A stretch of DNA of 64,000 nucleotides from assembly GCA_964636865.1 (NCBI GenBank), contig CAZWVJ010000003.1, positions 1-64,000 of the forward strand, read 5' to 3'. Positions 52,901 through 61,632 of this stretch are shown one piece after another. The DNA comes from B1SED10-75 sp964636865 (lineage in GTDB: Bacteria > Bacillota > Dethiobacteria > DTU022 > PWGO01). A program made the translations under genes and the position numbers. The notes beneath the pieces were generated by a model. The model ran no database searches and was not told the origin of the DNA. It saw only the letters and a list, made by a program, of their open reading frames with translations. The stretch's first letter is position 1. Each line of letters opens with the position of its first letter.

Positions 52901-53926
52901 GNNNNNNNNNNNNNNNNNNNNNNNNNNNNNNNNNNNNNNNNNNNNNNNNNNNNNNNNNNNNNNNNNNNNNNNNNNNNNNNNNNNNNNNNNNNNNNNNNNN
53001 NCGGTGTTCCCGCCGGTGAAGACTACACGGTGGAAGCGTCCCATGAAGATTATGTCACCGCAACTTCCGATGAGTTTGACGTAGAAGTCAATGATGATAC
53101 GGAAGACATCGATGTCGAGTTATTGGGGGCTCACGTGGAAGTAGGAGGGAACGTGCGCGAAATTGACACAGCTAACCCCTTAGATGAAGCCACGGTAACT
53201 TACTATGCAGTGGATGTAGAAGGTTGGGAAGCCGGAGAGCAGGTGGCAACCGATACAACCGATGATGGAGAATATTCTGTAGATGAACTGTGTGCGGGTT
53301 CCTATGATGTGGTAATACGCCATGCAGAATATGAGACCTTTGTAGCCGGTGAAAACTTCGCCGAAGGTGACCGGTTAACCATCAACTATAATGAAATGAT
53401 CCCCGGCGCGGATAACACCCTCACTCTGGAGTTCGACAGGGAGGTAGATTTCAGCTGGAAATTGTATGATGCCTATGCCTGCCCGGAAGAAGACGAAGGA
53501 GTTTGGGAAGGCACTGAGGAGCTGACCGATGAATTTGACATAGAAGACCTTCCCGACGGCGATTATACTCTGGAGCTGTGGAACATTGGTGATGGGTATG
53601 GTATGACTTTCGTAGATGTGGAAATGGATATTACCCTTGACGGCGACAAAACGGTACAGATCACACTGGAAGAAGAAGAAGACACATATGACGTAACCTT
53701 CGATATCCGTGACGATGACGCCATATATCTTGAAGGTGCCTTTGTAGTCATGAAGGGCGAAGTTAAACTGACAGATGATAACGGAGCAGCGGTATTTGAG
53801 GTAGCAGACGGTGAATATACGGCTGCGGTATATCACGATGGATTTCTGGTGGAGTACGTGGACGTGATAGTAGACGGCGATGATGTGGCGGTACCCCGGA
53901 TAGAACTGGAAAAATATCCGGAGTAA
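49946..53926 (+). CDS. CWB2-anchored surface protein with Ig-like repeats
   Basis: An exported, very acidic protein of about 1326 residues (length uncertain because of an internal gap). A signal peptide (KRVLAVFLVVAMTVSLFGGG) is followed by three CWB2 cell-wall-binding repeats at about residues 43-363 (GGVNRYDT, AGVTRHDT, GIGRFETS). Four nearly identical 90-residue Ig-like (Big_4-type) repeats follow at about 366-725, then several carboxypeptidase-regulatory-like domains (ETDENGYFELELEAGEYEV). ATG 49946 is chosen; AAAGGAGG ends 12 bases upstream. It contains 100 N at 52902-53001; the frame is kept across it, but the true missing length is unknown. Probably a main S-layer-type protein and acceptor of the nearby glycan. 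Confidence 0.85.
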   Translation: MKFKSKRVLAVFLVVAMTVSLFGGGLAAGETNDNNNEIEEDMITRLGGVNRYDTSDIIAQYAFDPEDYPEGADTVIITEGLAFADGLAGSVLAAYLDAPILMTATEELRGETESAIEFLDPSEAIILGGEAAVSGDVEGALEDHDLEVDRIAGVTRHDTAQLIARYIADEEVAAAGGELEEADVFDSVFIVNGAAPPDSLIISPEAARSGVPILQVRAGDIPEVTEDALVDLGIENAHIIGGDAVVEDAVEGELEDLLDGDVNRTFGIGRFETSAAVAEEFFPAPENVVIANGVDGLADAMSGGYFGAMKDAPVLYVNSIPDSIASYITDAIDTLQHAYILGGDTVVSEEVENDLRTLMEEVVVDLEVVSVAAESVRVEMGTALEDIDFPEEVKATLDDDSTEMLDVDWAEDSEPEYDEDAPGEYVFEGELVDLPENITNPDEIKAEFTVEVVEDLAVISVAEEYLLVNLGTEMEDIDFPEKVEATLEDDSTEMLSVDWADESDPAYDKDETGEYVFEGDLVDLPGYVTNPDEIKAQVTVEVGDFLEVVSVAPESERVEIGTALEDIDFPEEVEATLHDDSTEMLSVDWAEESDPEYDSEEPGEYVFEGELVDLPENITNPEDIKAEFTVEVAEELAVVSVAPELIVVDVGTAYEEIDFPAEVEATLDDDSTEMLSVDWDEESEPAYDEDTPGEYVFEGELVDLPGYISNPDEIKAEATVEVMEIYIESGVAGFVWTGGAQNLAATEPGPVEGVTVEAGGVSTETDENGYFELELEAGEYEVEFTKAGWSDVTKEVKFGENQVAGITIDDYDQLDEANITVAANVLDESDSSALDAYSVLIEKDGEEIYYGNEEDDDEIEEGSFELDDSHADFEFGATYEITVSKALCADNTDNVYEEEWREVTLAESETTNQLSAFWLRPLEALTISGTVTDSVGDPVDGEDITLHYLDEDDEMVELADEGIDEGDYEFEELTMPTGSFFLQVDXXXXXXXXXXXXXXXXXXXXXXXXXXXXXXXXXXGVPAGEDYTVEASHEDYVTATSDEFDVEVNDDTEDIDVELLGAHVEVGGNVREIDTANPLDEATVTYYAVDVEGWEAGEQVATDTTDDGEYSVDELCAGSYDVVIRHAEYETFVAGENFAEGDRLTINYNEMIPGADNTLTLEFDREVDFSWKLYDAYACPEEDEGVWEGTEELTDEFDIEDLPDGDYTLELWNIGDGYGMTFVDVEMDITLDGDKTVQITLEEEEDTYDVTFDIRDDDAIYLEGAFVVMKGEVKLTDDNGAAVFEVADGEYTAAVYHDGFLVEYVDVIVDGDDVAVPRIELEKYPE
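51041..52120 (+). repeat. Four tandem 270-base repeats
   Basis: Copies begin at 51041, 51311, 51581 and 51851, exactly 270 bases apart, each encoding one 90-residue Ig-like domain. The stretches encoding DDDSTEML and GEYVFEGELVDLP are almost identical in DNA between copies, which points to recent duplication or ongoing recombination. Confidence 0.9.
52902..53001. other. Assembly gap (100 N)
   Basis: Exactly 100 unresolved bases inside the first surface-protein gene, a standard placeholder size. It falls in a region of repeated carboxypeptidase-regulatory-like domains, so the assembler probably failed on a repeat. The real length may differ. Confidence 0.95.
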
Positions 53927-54002
53927 GATTGCCCACAGGAAAAGGGAGGGGTAGCCCTTCCCGGGCCGGTCAATTGTGGCCGGTAAGATAAGAACCAATG
54001 AA

Positions 54003-54044
54003 ACAGGAGGTAGGGACTTAGCGTTACCCCGCCTCCTGTTTTTT
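54003..54044 (+). terminator. Rho-independent terminator after the first surface-protein gene
   Basis: ACAGGAGG (54003-54010) pairs with CCTCCTGT (54032-54039), followed by six T. It separates the surface-protein transcript from the protease gene. Confidence 0.85.
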
Positions 54045-54223
54045 ATATTTGTTAACCTTCGTTAACCCTCTCAAAAGTAATCAAGGGGGGAAAAAAGAAC
54101 TTCTTTTTAAAGGAATCTGCCCCCTGCATGTAGAATTGCAACCTTATAAGTAGTTGGCATGATAAATTTTTCCCCGGCAGCCGGATTGTTTTGGCGGTTT
54201 TCACAAGTAGGGTTAATTTGTTT

Positions 54224-54239
54224 GAACCCCTGCGGGTTC
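54224..54239 (+). promoter_or_regulatory. Perfect six-base hairpin in the protease gene leader
   Basis: GAACCC (54224-54229), loop CTGC, GGGTTC (54234-54239), 39 bases before the start codon. No T run follows, so it is not a terminator. It may protect the mRNA or be an operator; function unknown. Confidence 0.35.
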
Positions 54240-54278
54240 TGTCGGCCTTTAAATAATGCACAAGAAAGGGTGTCTTTA

Positions 54279-56354
54279 GTGAAAAATAAATGGCTGGTTT
54301 CAGCACTTTTGCTTGTATTTATTATCTTGACTTCCACCGGTTTGGCGGCGGCGGTAACGGAAGAAGAACTTCTGGAGGAAGCCAAAGAAGTGCTGGATAA
54401 TCATTACGTGGATAATGTCCCCGCAGAAGTTATGGAGGCAGAAAGCATGGAAGAGATGCTTTATTTGCTGGATGATCCCTATACCAATTATTTTACCGAT
54501 GAAGAATTTCAAAATATTGAAGAAAGCATTGATCGGGATTATTCCGGTATCGGTGTGTCTGTTGAGATGGTGGATGAAGGGGCTGAAGTAATCACCGTTT
54601 TAGAGGATTCACCGGCGGAGGAAGAAGGGATCCAACCCGGTGATATTCTGCTTGAAGCTGATGGACAGCAGTTAGCCGGGCTCTCCATTGAAGAAGTAAC
54701 CGCCCTTGTTAGGGGAGAGGAAGGCACCGAAGTAGAGCTAAAAGTAGACCGGAACGGGGAAATTATGTTTTTTCAGGTAGAGCGGCAAGAAATTACCGCG
54801 GAACAATTGGAAGGGGAATTGAGGAACGGTGTAACCGGTTACTTGCATTTAAAGACCTTTGGCAGCGATACTCCGCAGCTGTTTTCGGATATGTTGGAAG
54901 ATCTTGCGGCGCGGGGGGCCGAACGCTGGATGTTTGATTTAAGGTATAACCGCGGAGGCAGGTTGATGGAAGCCCTGGAAATCGCCGGTCATTTTATCGG
55001 CGATAAAATAGCCATCCAAATGAAAAGTGTGCATGAAGAGAAGGAAATGCCGGCGTTTCCTTCGGAACCTTCTGTGGAACCCCCGGCAATTTTGCTTACC
55101 AACCGGGAAAGCGCCAGTGCTGCCGAAGTTTTGGCGGCAGCGGTGAAAGACCACGGCAAAGGTATTTTGGTGGGCAGCGCCACTTTTGGCAAGGGGACGG
55201 TCCAGAGCTGGCAAGAATTATCCGCAGGTGTCCTTTACTTTACTTCTCACCGCTTTTATTCTCCCCATGGAAACAGTATTGACGGGGAAGGAGTGGAACC
55301 TCATGTGGCTGTGGAAGAAGCCGACCCGGAAGTAATGGGAGACTTGCTCTTAAAAAGTTATCATCGAGGGAAAGAAGACGGATCTTTCCTGAAACTCCGG
55401 ATAGATGATCATTTATTCCGGCTGAATACTCATAAAGAAGATGATCCTCTTTATGGAACTGCCTATGGGGAGTTAAAAAATATATTTGAAGATGATTTGC
55501 TTTCTGCGGAAAGAATTATGGGGCTCAACCGTTATAAAACTGCGGTGGAAATTTCCCAAAAAGGGTGGGAAAATTCTGGCACGGTGGTGCTTGCCCGGGG
55601 TGATGAATTCCCCGATGCCCTGGCGGGGGCGCCGCTGGCTTATTCCCTGGATGCCCCTATCTTGCTTTCTGCGCCCGCTCAATTAAGTGGAGAAACCCGC
55701 CAAGAGATTGAAAGGCTTGGTGCCAGTAAAGCAGTGATGCTGGGAGGGGAAGAAGCACTTTCCCAGGAAGTGGAAGATGAGCTTCTGCAAATGGGTATGA
55801 ACTTGGAGAGAATTGACGGCGAAGACCGTTATGATACTGCCGGTCTCATCGCGCAAAGTATAGATCCGCCGGAGCAGGAAATGGCAGTGGTGGCCAGCGG
55901 TGTGAACTTCCCCGATGCCCTGGCAGTGGCTCCTTATGCGGCAGAACATGGTCACCCCATACTGTTGACTGACAAAGACAGATTGCCTTCGCCCACGGAG
56001 GGTGCTCTGGAGGGGGTTGATTCTACTCTGGTTATCGGAGGGGAGAACGCCGTCAGCGCACAGGTAATGGAAGAACTGCCCGAACCCGAAAGAATAAGCG
56101 GAGAAGATAGGTACTCTACGGCACTGGAAATATTTCGGGAGCTGGAATTTGCAGGGGAGTCAACTTTTTTTGCTCCGGGCACCGTTTTCCCTGATGCCCT
56201 TTCAGGAGCGGTTTTAGCTGCTCGGGAAAGCTCACCTGTTTTGTTGACAGGGGAAGAAGATTTTCCTTTAGATGTGCGGGAATTAATCGCGGAACGTAGG
56301 GCCGGAATTTTCTACCTTTTGGGAGGACGCATACCTCCTCTGTATCATCCATAG
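54279..56354 (+). CDS. Exported PDZ/S41 C-terminal-processing-type protease with CWB2 anchor
   Basis: A signal peptide (WLVSALLLVFIILTSTGLAA) is followed by a PDZ domain (about residues 85-175, with SPAEEEGIQPGDILLEADG) and an S41 protease domain (about 180-360). The catalytic dyad is probably Ser280 in ESASAAE and Lys305 in FGKGTVQ, 25 residues apart as in Prc. Three CWB2 repeats at about 412-691 attach it to the wall. GTG 54279 is the start, with AGAAAGGG eight bases upstream; the frame extends further left without support. 691 residues. It may process the neighbouring surface proteins. Confidence 0.88.
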   Translation: MKNKWLVSALLLVFIILTSTGLAAAVTEEELLEEAKEVLDNHYVDNVPAEVMEAESMEEMLYLLDDPYTNYFTDEEFQNIEESIDRDYSGIGVSVEMVDEGAEVITVLEDSPAEEEGIQPGDILLEADGQQLAGLSIEEVTALVRGEEGTEVELKVDRNGEIMFFQVERQEITAEQLEGELRNGVTGYLHLKTFGSDTPQLFSDMLEDLAARGAERWMFDLRYNRGGRLMEALEIAGHFIGDKIAIQMKSVHEEKEMPAFPSEPSVEPPAILLTNRESASAAEVLAAAVKDHGKGILVGSATFGKGTVQSWQELSAGVLYFTSHRFYSPHGNSIDGEGVEPHVAVEEADPEVMGDLLLKSYHRGKEDGSFLKLRIDDHLFRLNTHKEDDPLYGTAYGELKNIFEDDLLSAERIMGLNRYKTAVEISQKGWENSGTVVLARGDEFPDALAGAPLAYSLDAPILLSAPAQLSGETRQEIERLGASKAVMLGGEEALSQEVEDELLQMGMNLERIDGEDRYDTAGLIAQSIDPPEQEMAVVASGVNFPDALAVAPYAAEHGHPILLTDKDRLPSPTEGALEGVDSTLVIGGENAVSAQVMEELPEPERISGEDRYSTALEIFRELEFAGESTFFAPGTVFPDALSGAVLAARESSPVLLTGEEDFPLDVRELIAERRAGIFYLLGGRIPPLYHP

Positions 56355-56747
56355 AAAATCTGCAAATTAGTTATTTCGGACAAAAGAGAGGTTTTTGTTT
56401 TTGTGCTAGTGTTTGAATAATACCGGGAAGCTGCGAAAATGCCTGTTTGGGATGGAAGGTCAATTGCTTATTTTATAAAAATTCTTTAATTTTTATATGA
56501 AAAGAAGGAATTAAAAGAATTATCAAGAAATTATTTAATATTTGTTATGTGCTATAGTTATTGGGGCCAATAAATTAGTTTATACTTTATTACTAGGTGA
56601 GAGAGGTGATGATTATATCGGGGATTTTGTAGTTGAATATGCCTTCAAGTCTGATGTCTCAATTAAGCAAGAGGCGGTATTAAATCAGAGTTAGAGGGGG
56701 CAAACTTCATTTGGTTAAATTTTAACAATGAATAAAGGAGGATGATT
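56355..56747 (+). other. 393-base intergenic region before the second surface-protein gene
   Basis: No gene seen. AT-rich, with a TATAGT at about 56563 that could be a -10 but without a good -35. AAAGGAGG at 56734-56741 is the ribosome-binding site of the next gene. No terminator for the protease gene is obvious. Confidence 0.4.
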
Positions 56748-59226
56748 ATGAGCAGTACTTTTAGTTTACGGAAAGGGAAAGTAAGGGTAGTTTCATTACT
56801 GGTAATTGTATGTATGATTATGGCCCTTTTAGGGGGAGTTGTTTTAGGGGAAGCGGAAGAAGAAGACGATCTGAAAGGGGACTTACAAAGATTTGAGGGA
56901 GCAAACCGTTTCGATACCGCTTATCAAGTTGCCACAGATAAATATGATCAGGCCGAAACAGTTATCATTGCCCGCGGTGATGATGCAGGGGATTTTGCAG
57001 ATGGGTTGGCAGCCAGTGTCCTCTCCGGAGCTTTGGACGCCCCCATCCTGTTGACCATGCCAAATACCTTGCCCATTCACACCATTGTGGGTCTCAGGGA
57101 TTTGAATGCCAAGGATGTGATCCTGCTCGGCGGCGAGGGGGCTATTTCGAAAGGCGTAGCGGATGAGTTGGATGTATGGGGCGTTAATGTAGAAAGGATG
57201 GCCGGTGATTCCCGGTTTGAAACGGCTACCATGATTGCGGAGAAAGCCGCGGAAGAAGGCACTATTGCTGATTATGCCCTTATCGTGAACGGGGTGGCAA
57301 CCCCTGATGCCCTTGTATCCGGCACTGCAGCCTTCAGGGATCAGGCGCCCATTTTGCAGGTTAGGCAGGATGATGTACCCGAGGTAACCAGCGAGGCAAT
57401 CGAAGAACTCGGTATTGATGAAGCCTACCTGGTAGGCGGTGAGGGCGTAATTGGCAACGAGGTAGCAGTCGCATTAACAATGGCAGGTGTAGAAATAAGG
57501 GATCGCCTGGAAGGTGTGGGCAGATTTGGCACCAGCGTGGCTTTTGCAGAGGAGATGTTCCCGGATGAGAAGGATCTGGTTATTGCCAATGGTGTAGGTG
57601 GCCTTGCAGATGCCATCGGTGGATGTGTTTTCGAGCTACCCATACTCTACGTGCAAGAAGATGAGATTCCCGGTGATGTGGAAGATTACATGAGAGAGGT
57701 AATTACCTGGGACAGCAAAGTTACAATCTTGGGCGGCTATGCTGTATTGAGTGAAAAGGTAGAAGATAAAATCAGGAATATTATGGGTGAGGCATTACCG
57801 GAAGATGCCACCATAGACCCGGCACAGGTAGATTTTTACCCGGATGACCCGGAAGATGTAGAAACTACCATTACCTGGAACGATGCCACGGAAGTGGAAG
57901 ATATAACCGGGGAAGATATAGAAGAAGCAGATTGGGCGGTGGAAGAAGTAGATGAAGAAACAGCTAAGTTGACTATAAACGCTGATTTCTTTGAAGATTT
58001 CGATATAGGCGATAAACTGAAGTTTGATATTAGCTTTGATGTTGGTGAGGATGCGGTATTAAAAGTAAACATAGTGCCTACACCTTACGAAGTAACCTTT
58101 GCCGAGGCGAATGAGCTGGAAGGTGTAACCATTGAGGTATATGCCGATGAAGATCGGGAAAACAAAATAGGCAGCCCCTTGACCACTAATGAAGATGGAG
58201 AGGCTGTCAAGGAATTGGCAGACGGCGAATACTGGTTTACAGCCAGCATGGTAGGCCATGAAGACTATGAAGGCGACTTTGCAGTAGACGGGGAAGCCTT
58301 AACGGTAGAGTTTGAAATGGAAATGGAAAAAGCCCCCACTTATGAAGTAATCTTTATCGAGGCGAATGAGCTGGAAGGGGTTTCCATCCAGGTATATGCC
58401 GATGCAGATCGGGAGGACGAAGTGGGCGAGCCTGTGCTTACAGATGATACCGGAGAAGCTGTCAAAGAATTGGAAGATGGCGATTACTGGTATACTGCCA
58501 GCCGCTATAACTATGAAGATTATGCAGGCGATTTTGCAGTAGACGGGGAAGCTCTTGAGGTTGGTTTTGAAATGGTGGGGCTTGACACTTATGAGGTAAC
58601 CTTTGCCGAGGCGAATGATCTGGAAGGAGTATCCATCCAGGTATATGCCGATGCAGACCGTGAGGATGAAGTGGGCGACCCTGTTGAGACCGATGAAAAC
58701 GGAGAAGCAGTGAAGGATTTGGCAGACGGTGATTACTGGTTTACTGCCAGCTTAGATGGCTATGAAGACTATGCAGGTGATTTTGCAGTAGACGGGGCAG
58801 CTCTTGAGGTTGGCTTTGAGATGGAAGAGCTCTACGAGGTAACCTTTGCCGAGGCGAATGATCTGGAAGGAGTATCCATCCAGGTATATGNNNNNNNNNN
58901 NNNNNNNNNNNNNNNNNNNNNNNNNNNNNNNNNNNNNNNNNNNNNNNNNNNNNNNNNNNNNNNNNNNNNNNNNNNNNNNNNNNNNNNNNNCCTTTGCCGA
59001 GGCGAATGATCTGGAAGGAGTATCCATCCAGGTATATGCCGATGCGGATCGTACTGAGGAAGTGGGCGACCCTGTTGAGACAGATGATACCGGAGAAGCA
59101 GTGAAGGACTTGGCAGACGGTGATTACTGGTTTACTGCGAGCTTAGATGGCTATGAAGACTTTGAAGGCGATTTTGCAGTAGACGGTGATGAAGAGACGG
59201 TAGGTTTTGAGATGGTGGATGAGTAA
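56748..59226 (+). CDS. Second CWB2-anchored repeat surface protein (interrupted by assembly gap)
   Basis: A signal peptide (VVSLLVIVCMIMALLGGVV) is followed by three CWB2 repeats (EGANRFDT, AGDSRFET, EGVGRFGT) to about residue 345, a short linker domain, and at least five acidic repeats of 81-85 residues (YEVTFAEANDLEGVSIQVYA type, a PEGA-like fold). ATG 56748 is preferred over ATG 56742, since GGAGG ends six bases before it. 100 N at 58891-58990 lie inside the fourth or a later repeat. The frames on the two sides agree only if the true missing length is a multiple of three, so the displayed frame break is an assembly artefact. It probably shares the wall layer with the first surface protein. 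Confidence 0.82.
58086..59218 (+). repeat. Tandem repeats of about 243-255 bases
   Basis: Copies start at 58086, 58341, 58590 and 58833, and a further copy lies after the gap. The DNA encoding ANDLEGVSIQVYAD is the same in the copies flanking the gap. Repeat number is therefore uncertain and could vary between strains. Confidence 0.88.
58891..58990. other. Assembly gap (100 N)
   Basis: Exactly 100 unresolved bases inside near-identical tandem repeats. The reading frame is shifted by one across it, which shows that 100 is a placeholder and not the measured size. Confidence 0.95.
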
Positions 59227-59533
59227 GTCTTAACAGCCGTTGATATTAACTCTAATAATTCTACCGAAGACGTATATTAAAGGTATCATTGACAGGGTAT
59301 TAGCTCAAGTTTAGTTGATGATGCGGGCAAACTACCCCGGCGTTCAGCGAGAAGATCTTTCTCTGAAATGCCGGGGTAGTTTTTATTTAAAATACCCTGC
59401 AATTGCAGGTATAACGTTTCTGCTAATTTTTATATAAAGGAACAAGCAAAAAGTCTTGATGTTATAAGGATTAAAGGAAGAATAGATAAACAAATAAAAA
59501 GCACGGAATCCTCCTTCCCCTACAGGAGGCAGT
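59227..59533. other. Convergent intergenic region
   Basis: Lies between the rightward surface-protein gene and the leftward glycosylase-like gene. It contains one strong terminator (59329-59385). A short CCTCC/GGAGG pairing near 59509-59528 may weakly terminate the leftward transcript. No gene seen. Confidence 0.5.
59329..59385 (+). terminator. Strong rho-independent terminator
   Basis: AACTACCCCGGC (59330-59341) pairs perfectly with GCCGGGGTAGTT (59370-59381). An inner stem (TTCAG/CTGAA and GAGAA/TTCTC) extends it, and T residues follow. It ends the second surface-protein transcript. Confidence 0.9.
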
Positions 59534-60256
59534 TTAAATAAAATCGGCGAAAATAGTGGATTGCAGGAGGTATTTCTGGTGATATTTTTGAGCCAGGGCA
59601 TAAAAGGTTTCAAGCATTGCAGGTAAATTATCCGGTGAACACCGGAAGTATTCATTTTTTTCTGTGGTAATTGCTTTATCTTTAAAATAACCCCATAAAT
59701 GATCTATCAGGTTCTGCAGTGCTTTTTGAGTAACCGGTTTTTCAAGAATACCCATTACCAGTTCGATTAAGTTTATTTCCTGTTGGATGGGTAAATCCCT
59801 TTTTTCTTTTAAAAAAGCTTGCACTTCTTTATAAAAGTTATACCCCCGCGCCATTACCGAATACTTGTGATGAGACCAAAAATCGCTTCCCCGCAGAGGA
59901 AGGGGGATACGCCCTGCTGGAATTTGCTTTTCATCGTTTGTCGTGTATTTTTTTCGCAGGATCTCAAATTGGTCTGCCGGCTGATCCAGGTAGGTCAAAT
60001 TTTGGTGGTTGTTTTCGGTGATGTTTAAATAGAAGGGACTGGCATGGCGGTATCCCCGTAATTTCATTTCTTTGGCGGTGAGTTCATGCTTCTCGCGCAA
60101 TTTAGTTAGATTTTCTTTCCAGCGCATGGTCTCCGGGTGTGAAGCGTAACCTTTTTTCCCGCTCTCTATTATGTTTCTCAAAGCATGGATTTCGGCGTGC
60201 TGCCCCAAAAGGCTGTTGCGGTTGAGGTATCCCGGGTGAATATCCCAAACTCTCAT
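59534..60256 (-). CDS. Pyrimidine-dimer DNA glycosylase-like domain fused to DUF1722
   Basis: The first 80 residues of this 240-residue protein match the T4 endonuclease V-like family (Pyr_excise): MRVWDIHPGYLNRNSLLGQH, then AEIHAL with a likely catalytic Glu22, and LRGYRHASPF. These enzymes cut pyrimidine dimers formed by UV light. Residues about 128-238 resemble DUF1722 (VTQKALQNLIDHLWGYFKD, then LLQSTIFADFI), a domain found in E. coli YbgA next to photolyase. It follows the DUF362 gene by 50 bases on the same strand and is probably cotranscribed. It encodes no signal peptide. Confidence 0.78.
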   Translation of the reverse strand: MRVWDIHPGYLNRNSLLGQHAEIHALRNIIESGKKGYASHPETMRWKENLTKLREKHELTAKEMKLRGYRHASPFYLNITENNHQNLTYLDQPADQFEILRKKYTTNDEKQIPAGRIPLPLRGSDFWSHHKYSVMARGYNFYKEVQAFLKEKRDLPIQQEINLIELVMGILEKPVTQKALQNLIDHLWGYFKDKAITTEKNEYFRCSPDNLPAMLETFYALAQKYHQKYLLQSTIFADFI

Positions 60257-60306
60257 TTGCCGTTCTGCCCTTCTTTAAAAAATATTAGATTCCTAAAATG
60301 GATAAT

Positions 60307-61632
60307 TTATTCTACGCGGAAAAATGATTCTTCGAACTCCGGTCTCCCTTCGTAACGGGGCATGAAGTATCCGGGAAGGGCATCGATTTGTTCGAAAAGG
60401 GTAGGCTCCACGTTGATGCCCGCTTCGTGCAGTGCTTTCACCACTTCCTGCGGTTCCGGGGGGCATCCTTTGACGGGGATCATATTTTGGATGTTAGGAT
60501 GATCTTTGTTGGCCCGGTAGATGCATTCACCGAGCAAAATAGTAGCGCTCATACCCGGGCTCGGTTCCATGGCTTTGCCGGTAAGGATTTCTATGTTGTC
60601 CCATGGCTCACCGGTCCAGGCATAACGGATGGCATTTAGCACCAATCCGTTATATGCAGAGCAATAAGTGCACATAGTATCGTCAAACTTCCGGTAGAAA
60701 ATGCCTTTTATTCCCTGTTTTGCCAGCGGTACGGGCATTTCTCCCTCTTCATTTTTTTCATAGGTAAAGTCGTGTTCATGAAATGAGGATACTTCCTCAA
60801 TATTTTCTCCTACCACTTCTACATCGGAAAGATCCGCAGGGCGGTTTTCTTTTTTTGCCGCATAAGAGAGGTGACTTACCTTTTCCGGGTTGTGCCCCAA
60901 AACTTTTGTGCCCACCAGGTCGGCGGCCAGATAATCGTTAGATGCTATGAGCAGGTTAGTCCGCTGCATTTTGCCGTCAAAGGCTGGCCCGCGTTCCAGA
61001 GAGTAAATGCCGTCTATTAAAGTGAACATGGGAGGCATAGGGTCTGCTATTTTGGATACGTGGAAGTGGAGGTTTTTCTCCGGATCCGGGCTGTGGCACT
61101 TTTTCCGGGAGGGAATATCAATAGTTCCTTTCAGGTTTTTAAGGCTCAAGCTGACGCCTGTCTGATTGTGGGTTTTTAAAACCGGCAGGTTTACTATAAA
61201 ATCACAGTGCAATATATCCTTGTTGAACTTCAAAGTTATGCCATCGCCCAGGTCTACTTTTTCGAACGGGCGCTCCATGATGTTTATATATTTTACCCCG
61301 TAACGCCGGCGCAAATTTTCGTAACCCAGGGTTTCAAAAGCATGGGCGGGAGTTTCCGTATCCTTGGGGTCAGCTACAATCCCTTCCCCGATAGTGATAT
61401 CTTCTATGCCATGTTCCTTTAGGAGCATAATTATGTCCTCGATTACCCTGGAAGTGGTAATTACTCCCCACTTGGGAAAGGCGGTGGCCTTGGTCCAGAA
61501 TACTATGTTGGGCTTTATAAAAACGCGGGCGTTTGAAGGCATCTTTTCCAAGCCTCCACAGCTCAGGACCGCTTTTTTTACCGATTGGTAGGGTTCTTCA
61601 TAGCGGGTAATGGAAACAGTTTTTTTGCTCAT
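60307..61632 (-). CDS. DUF362 family protein
   Basis: A 441-residue cytoplasmic protein of the DUF362 family, recognised by ARVFIKPNIVFW, DFIVNLPVLKTHNQTG, LKNLKGTIDIPSRKKCH and LIDGIYSLERGPAFDGK. Family members often carry iron-sulphur ferredoxin domains; none is fused here, but CTYCSAYNG and a later GCPPEP could bind a metal. The function of the family is unknown. ATG 61632 follows GAGGAAATATA read leftward. It is the first gene of a two-gene unit with the glycosylase-like gene. Confidence 0.85.
   Translation of the reverse strand: MSKKTVSITRYEEPYQSVKKAVLSCGGLEKMPSNARVFIKPNIVFWTKATAFPKWGVITTSRVIEDIIMLLKEHGIEDITIGEGIVADPKDTETPAHAFETLGYENLRRRYGVKYINIMERPFEKVDLGDGITLKFNKDILHCDFIVNLPVLKTHNQTGVSLSLKNLKGTIDIPSRKKCHSPDPEKNLHFHVSKIADPMPPMFTLIDGIYSLERGPAFDGKMQRTNLLIASNDYLAADLVGTKVLGHNPEKVSHLSYAAKKENRPADLSDVEVVGENIEEVSSFHEHDFTYEKNEEGEMPVPLAKQGIKGIFYRKFDDTMCTYCSAYNGLVLNAIRYAWTGEPWDNIEILTGKAMEPSPGMSATILLGECIYRANKDHPNIQNMIPVKGCPPEPQEVVKALHEAGINVEPTLFEQIDALPGYFMPRYEGRPEFEESFFRVE

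Larger units (their letters stand above)
53927..54278 (+). other. Intergenic region before the protease gene
   Basis: 352 bases without a gene. It holds a strong terminator (54003-54044), an AAAAGAA/TTCTTTT palindrome near 54092-54107, a hairpin at 54224-54239, and the AGAAAGGG ribosome-binding site of the next gene. No promoter stands out. Confidence 0.5.

Noticed and set aside
58891..59021. Apparent frameshift ending the second surface protein early
   Set aside because: It is created by the arbitrary 100-N gap; the frame downstream continues the same repeat.
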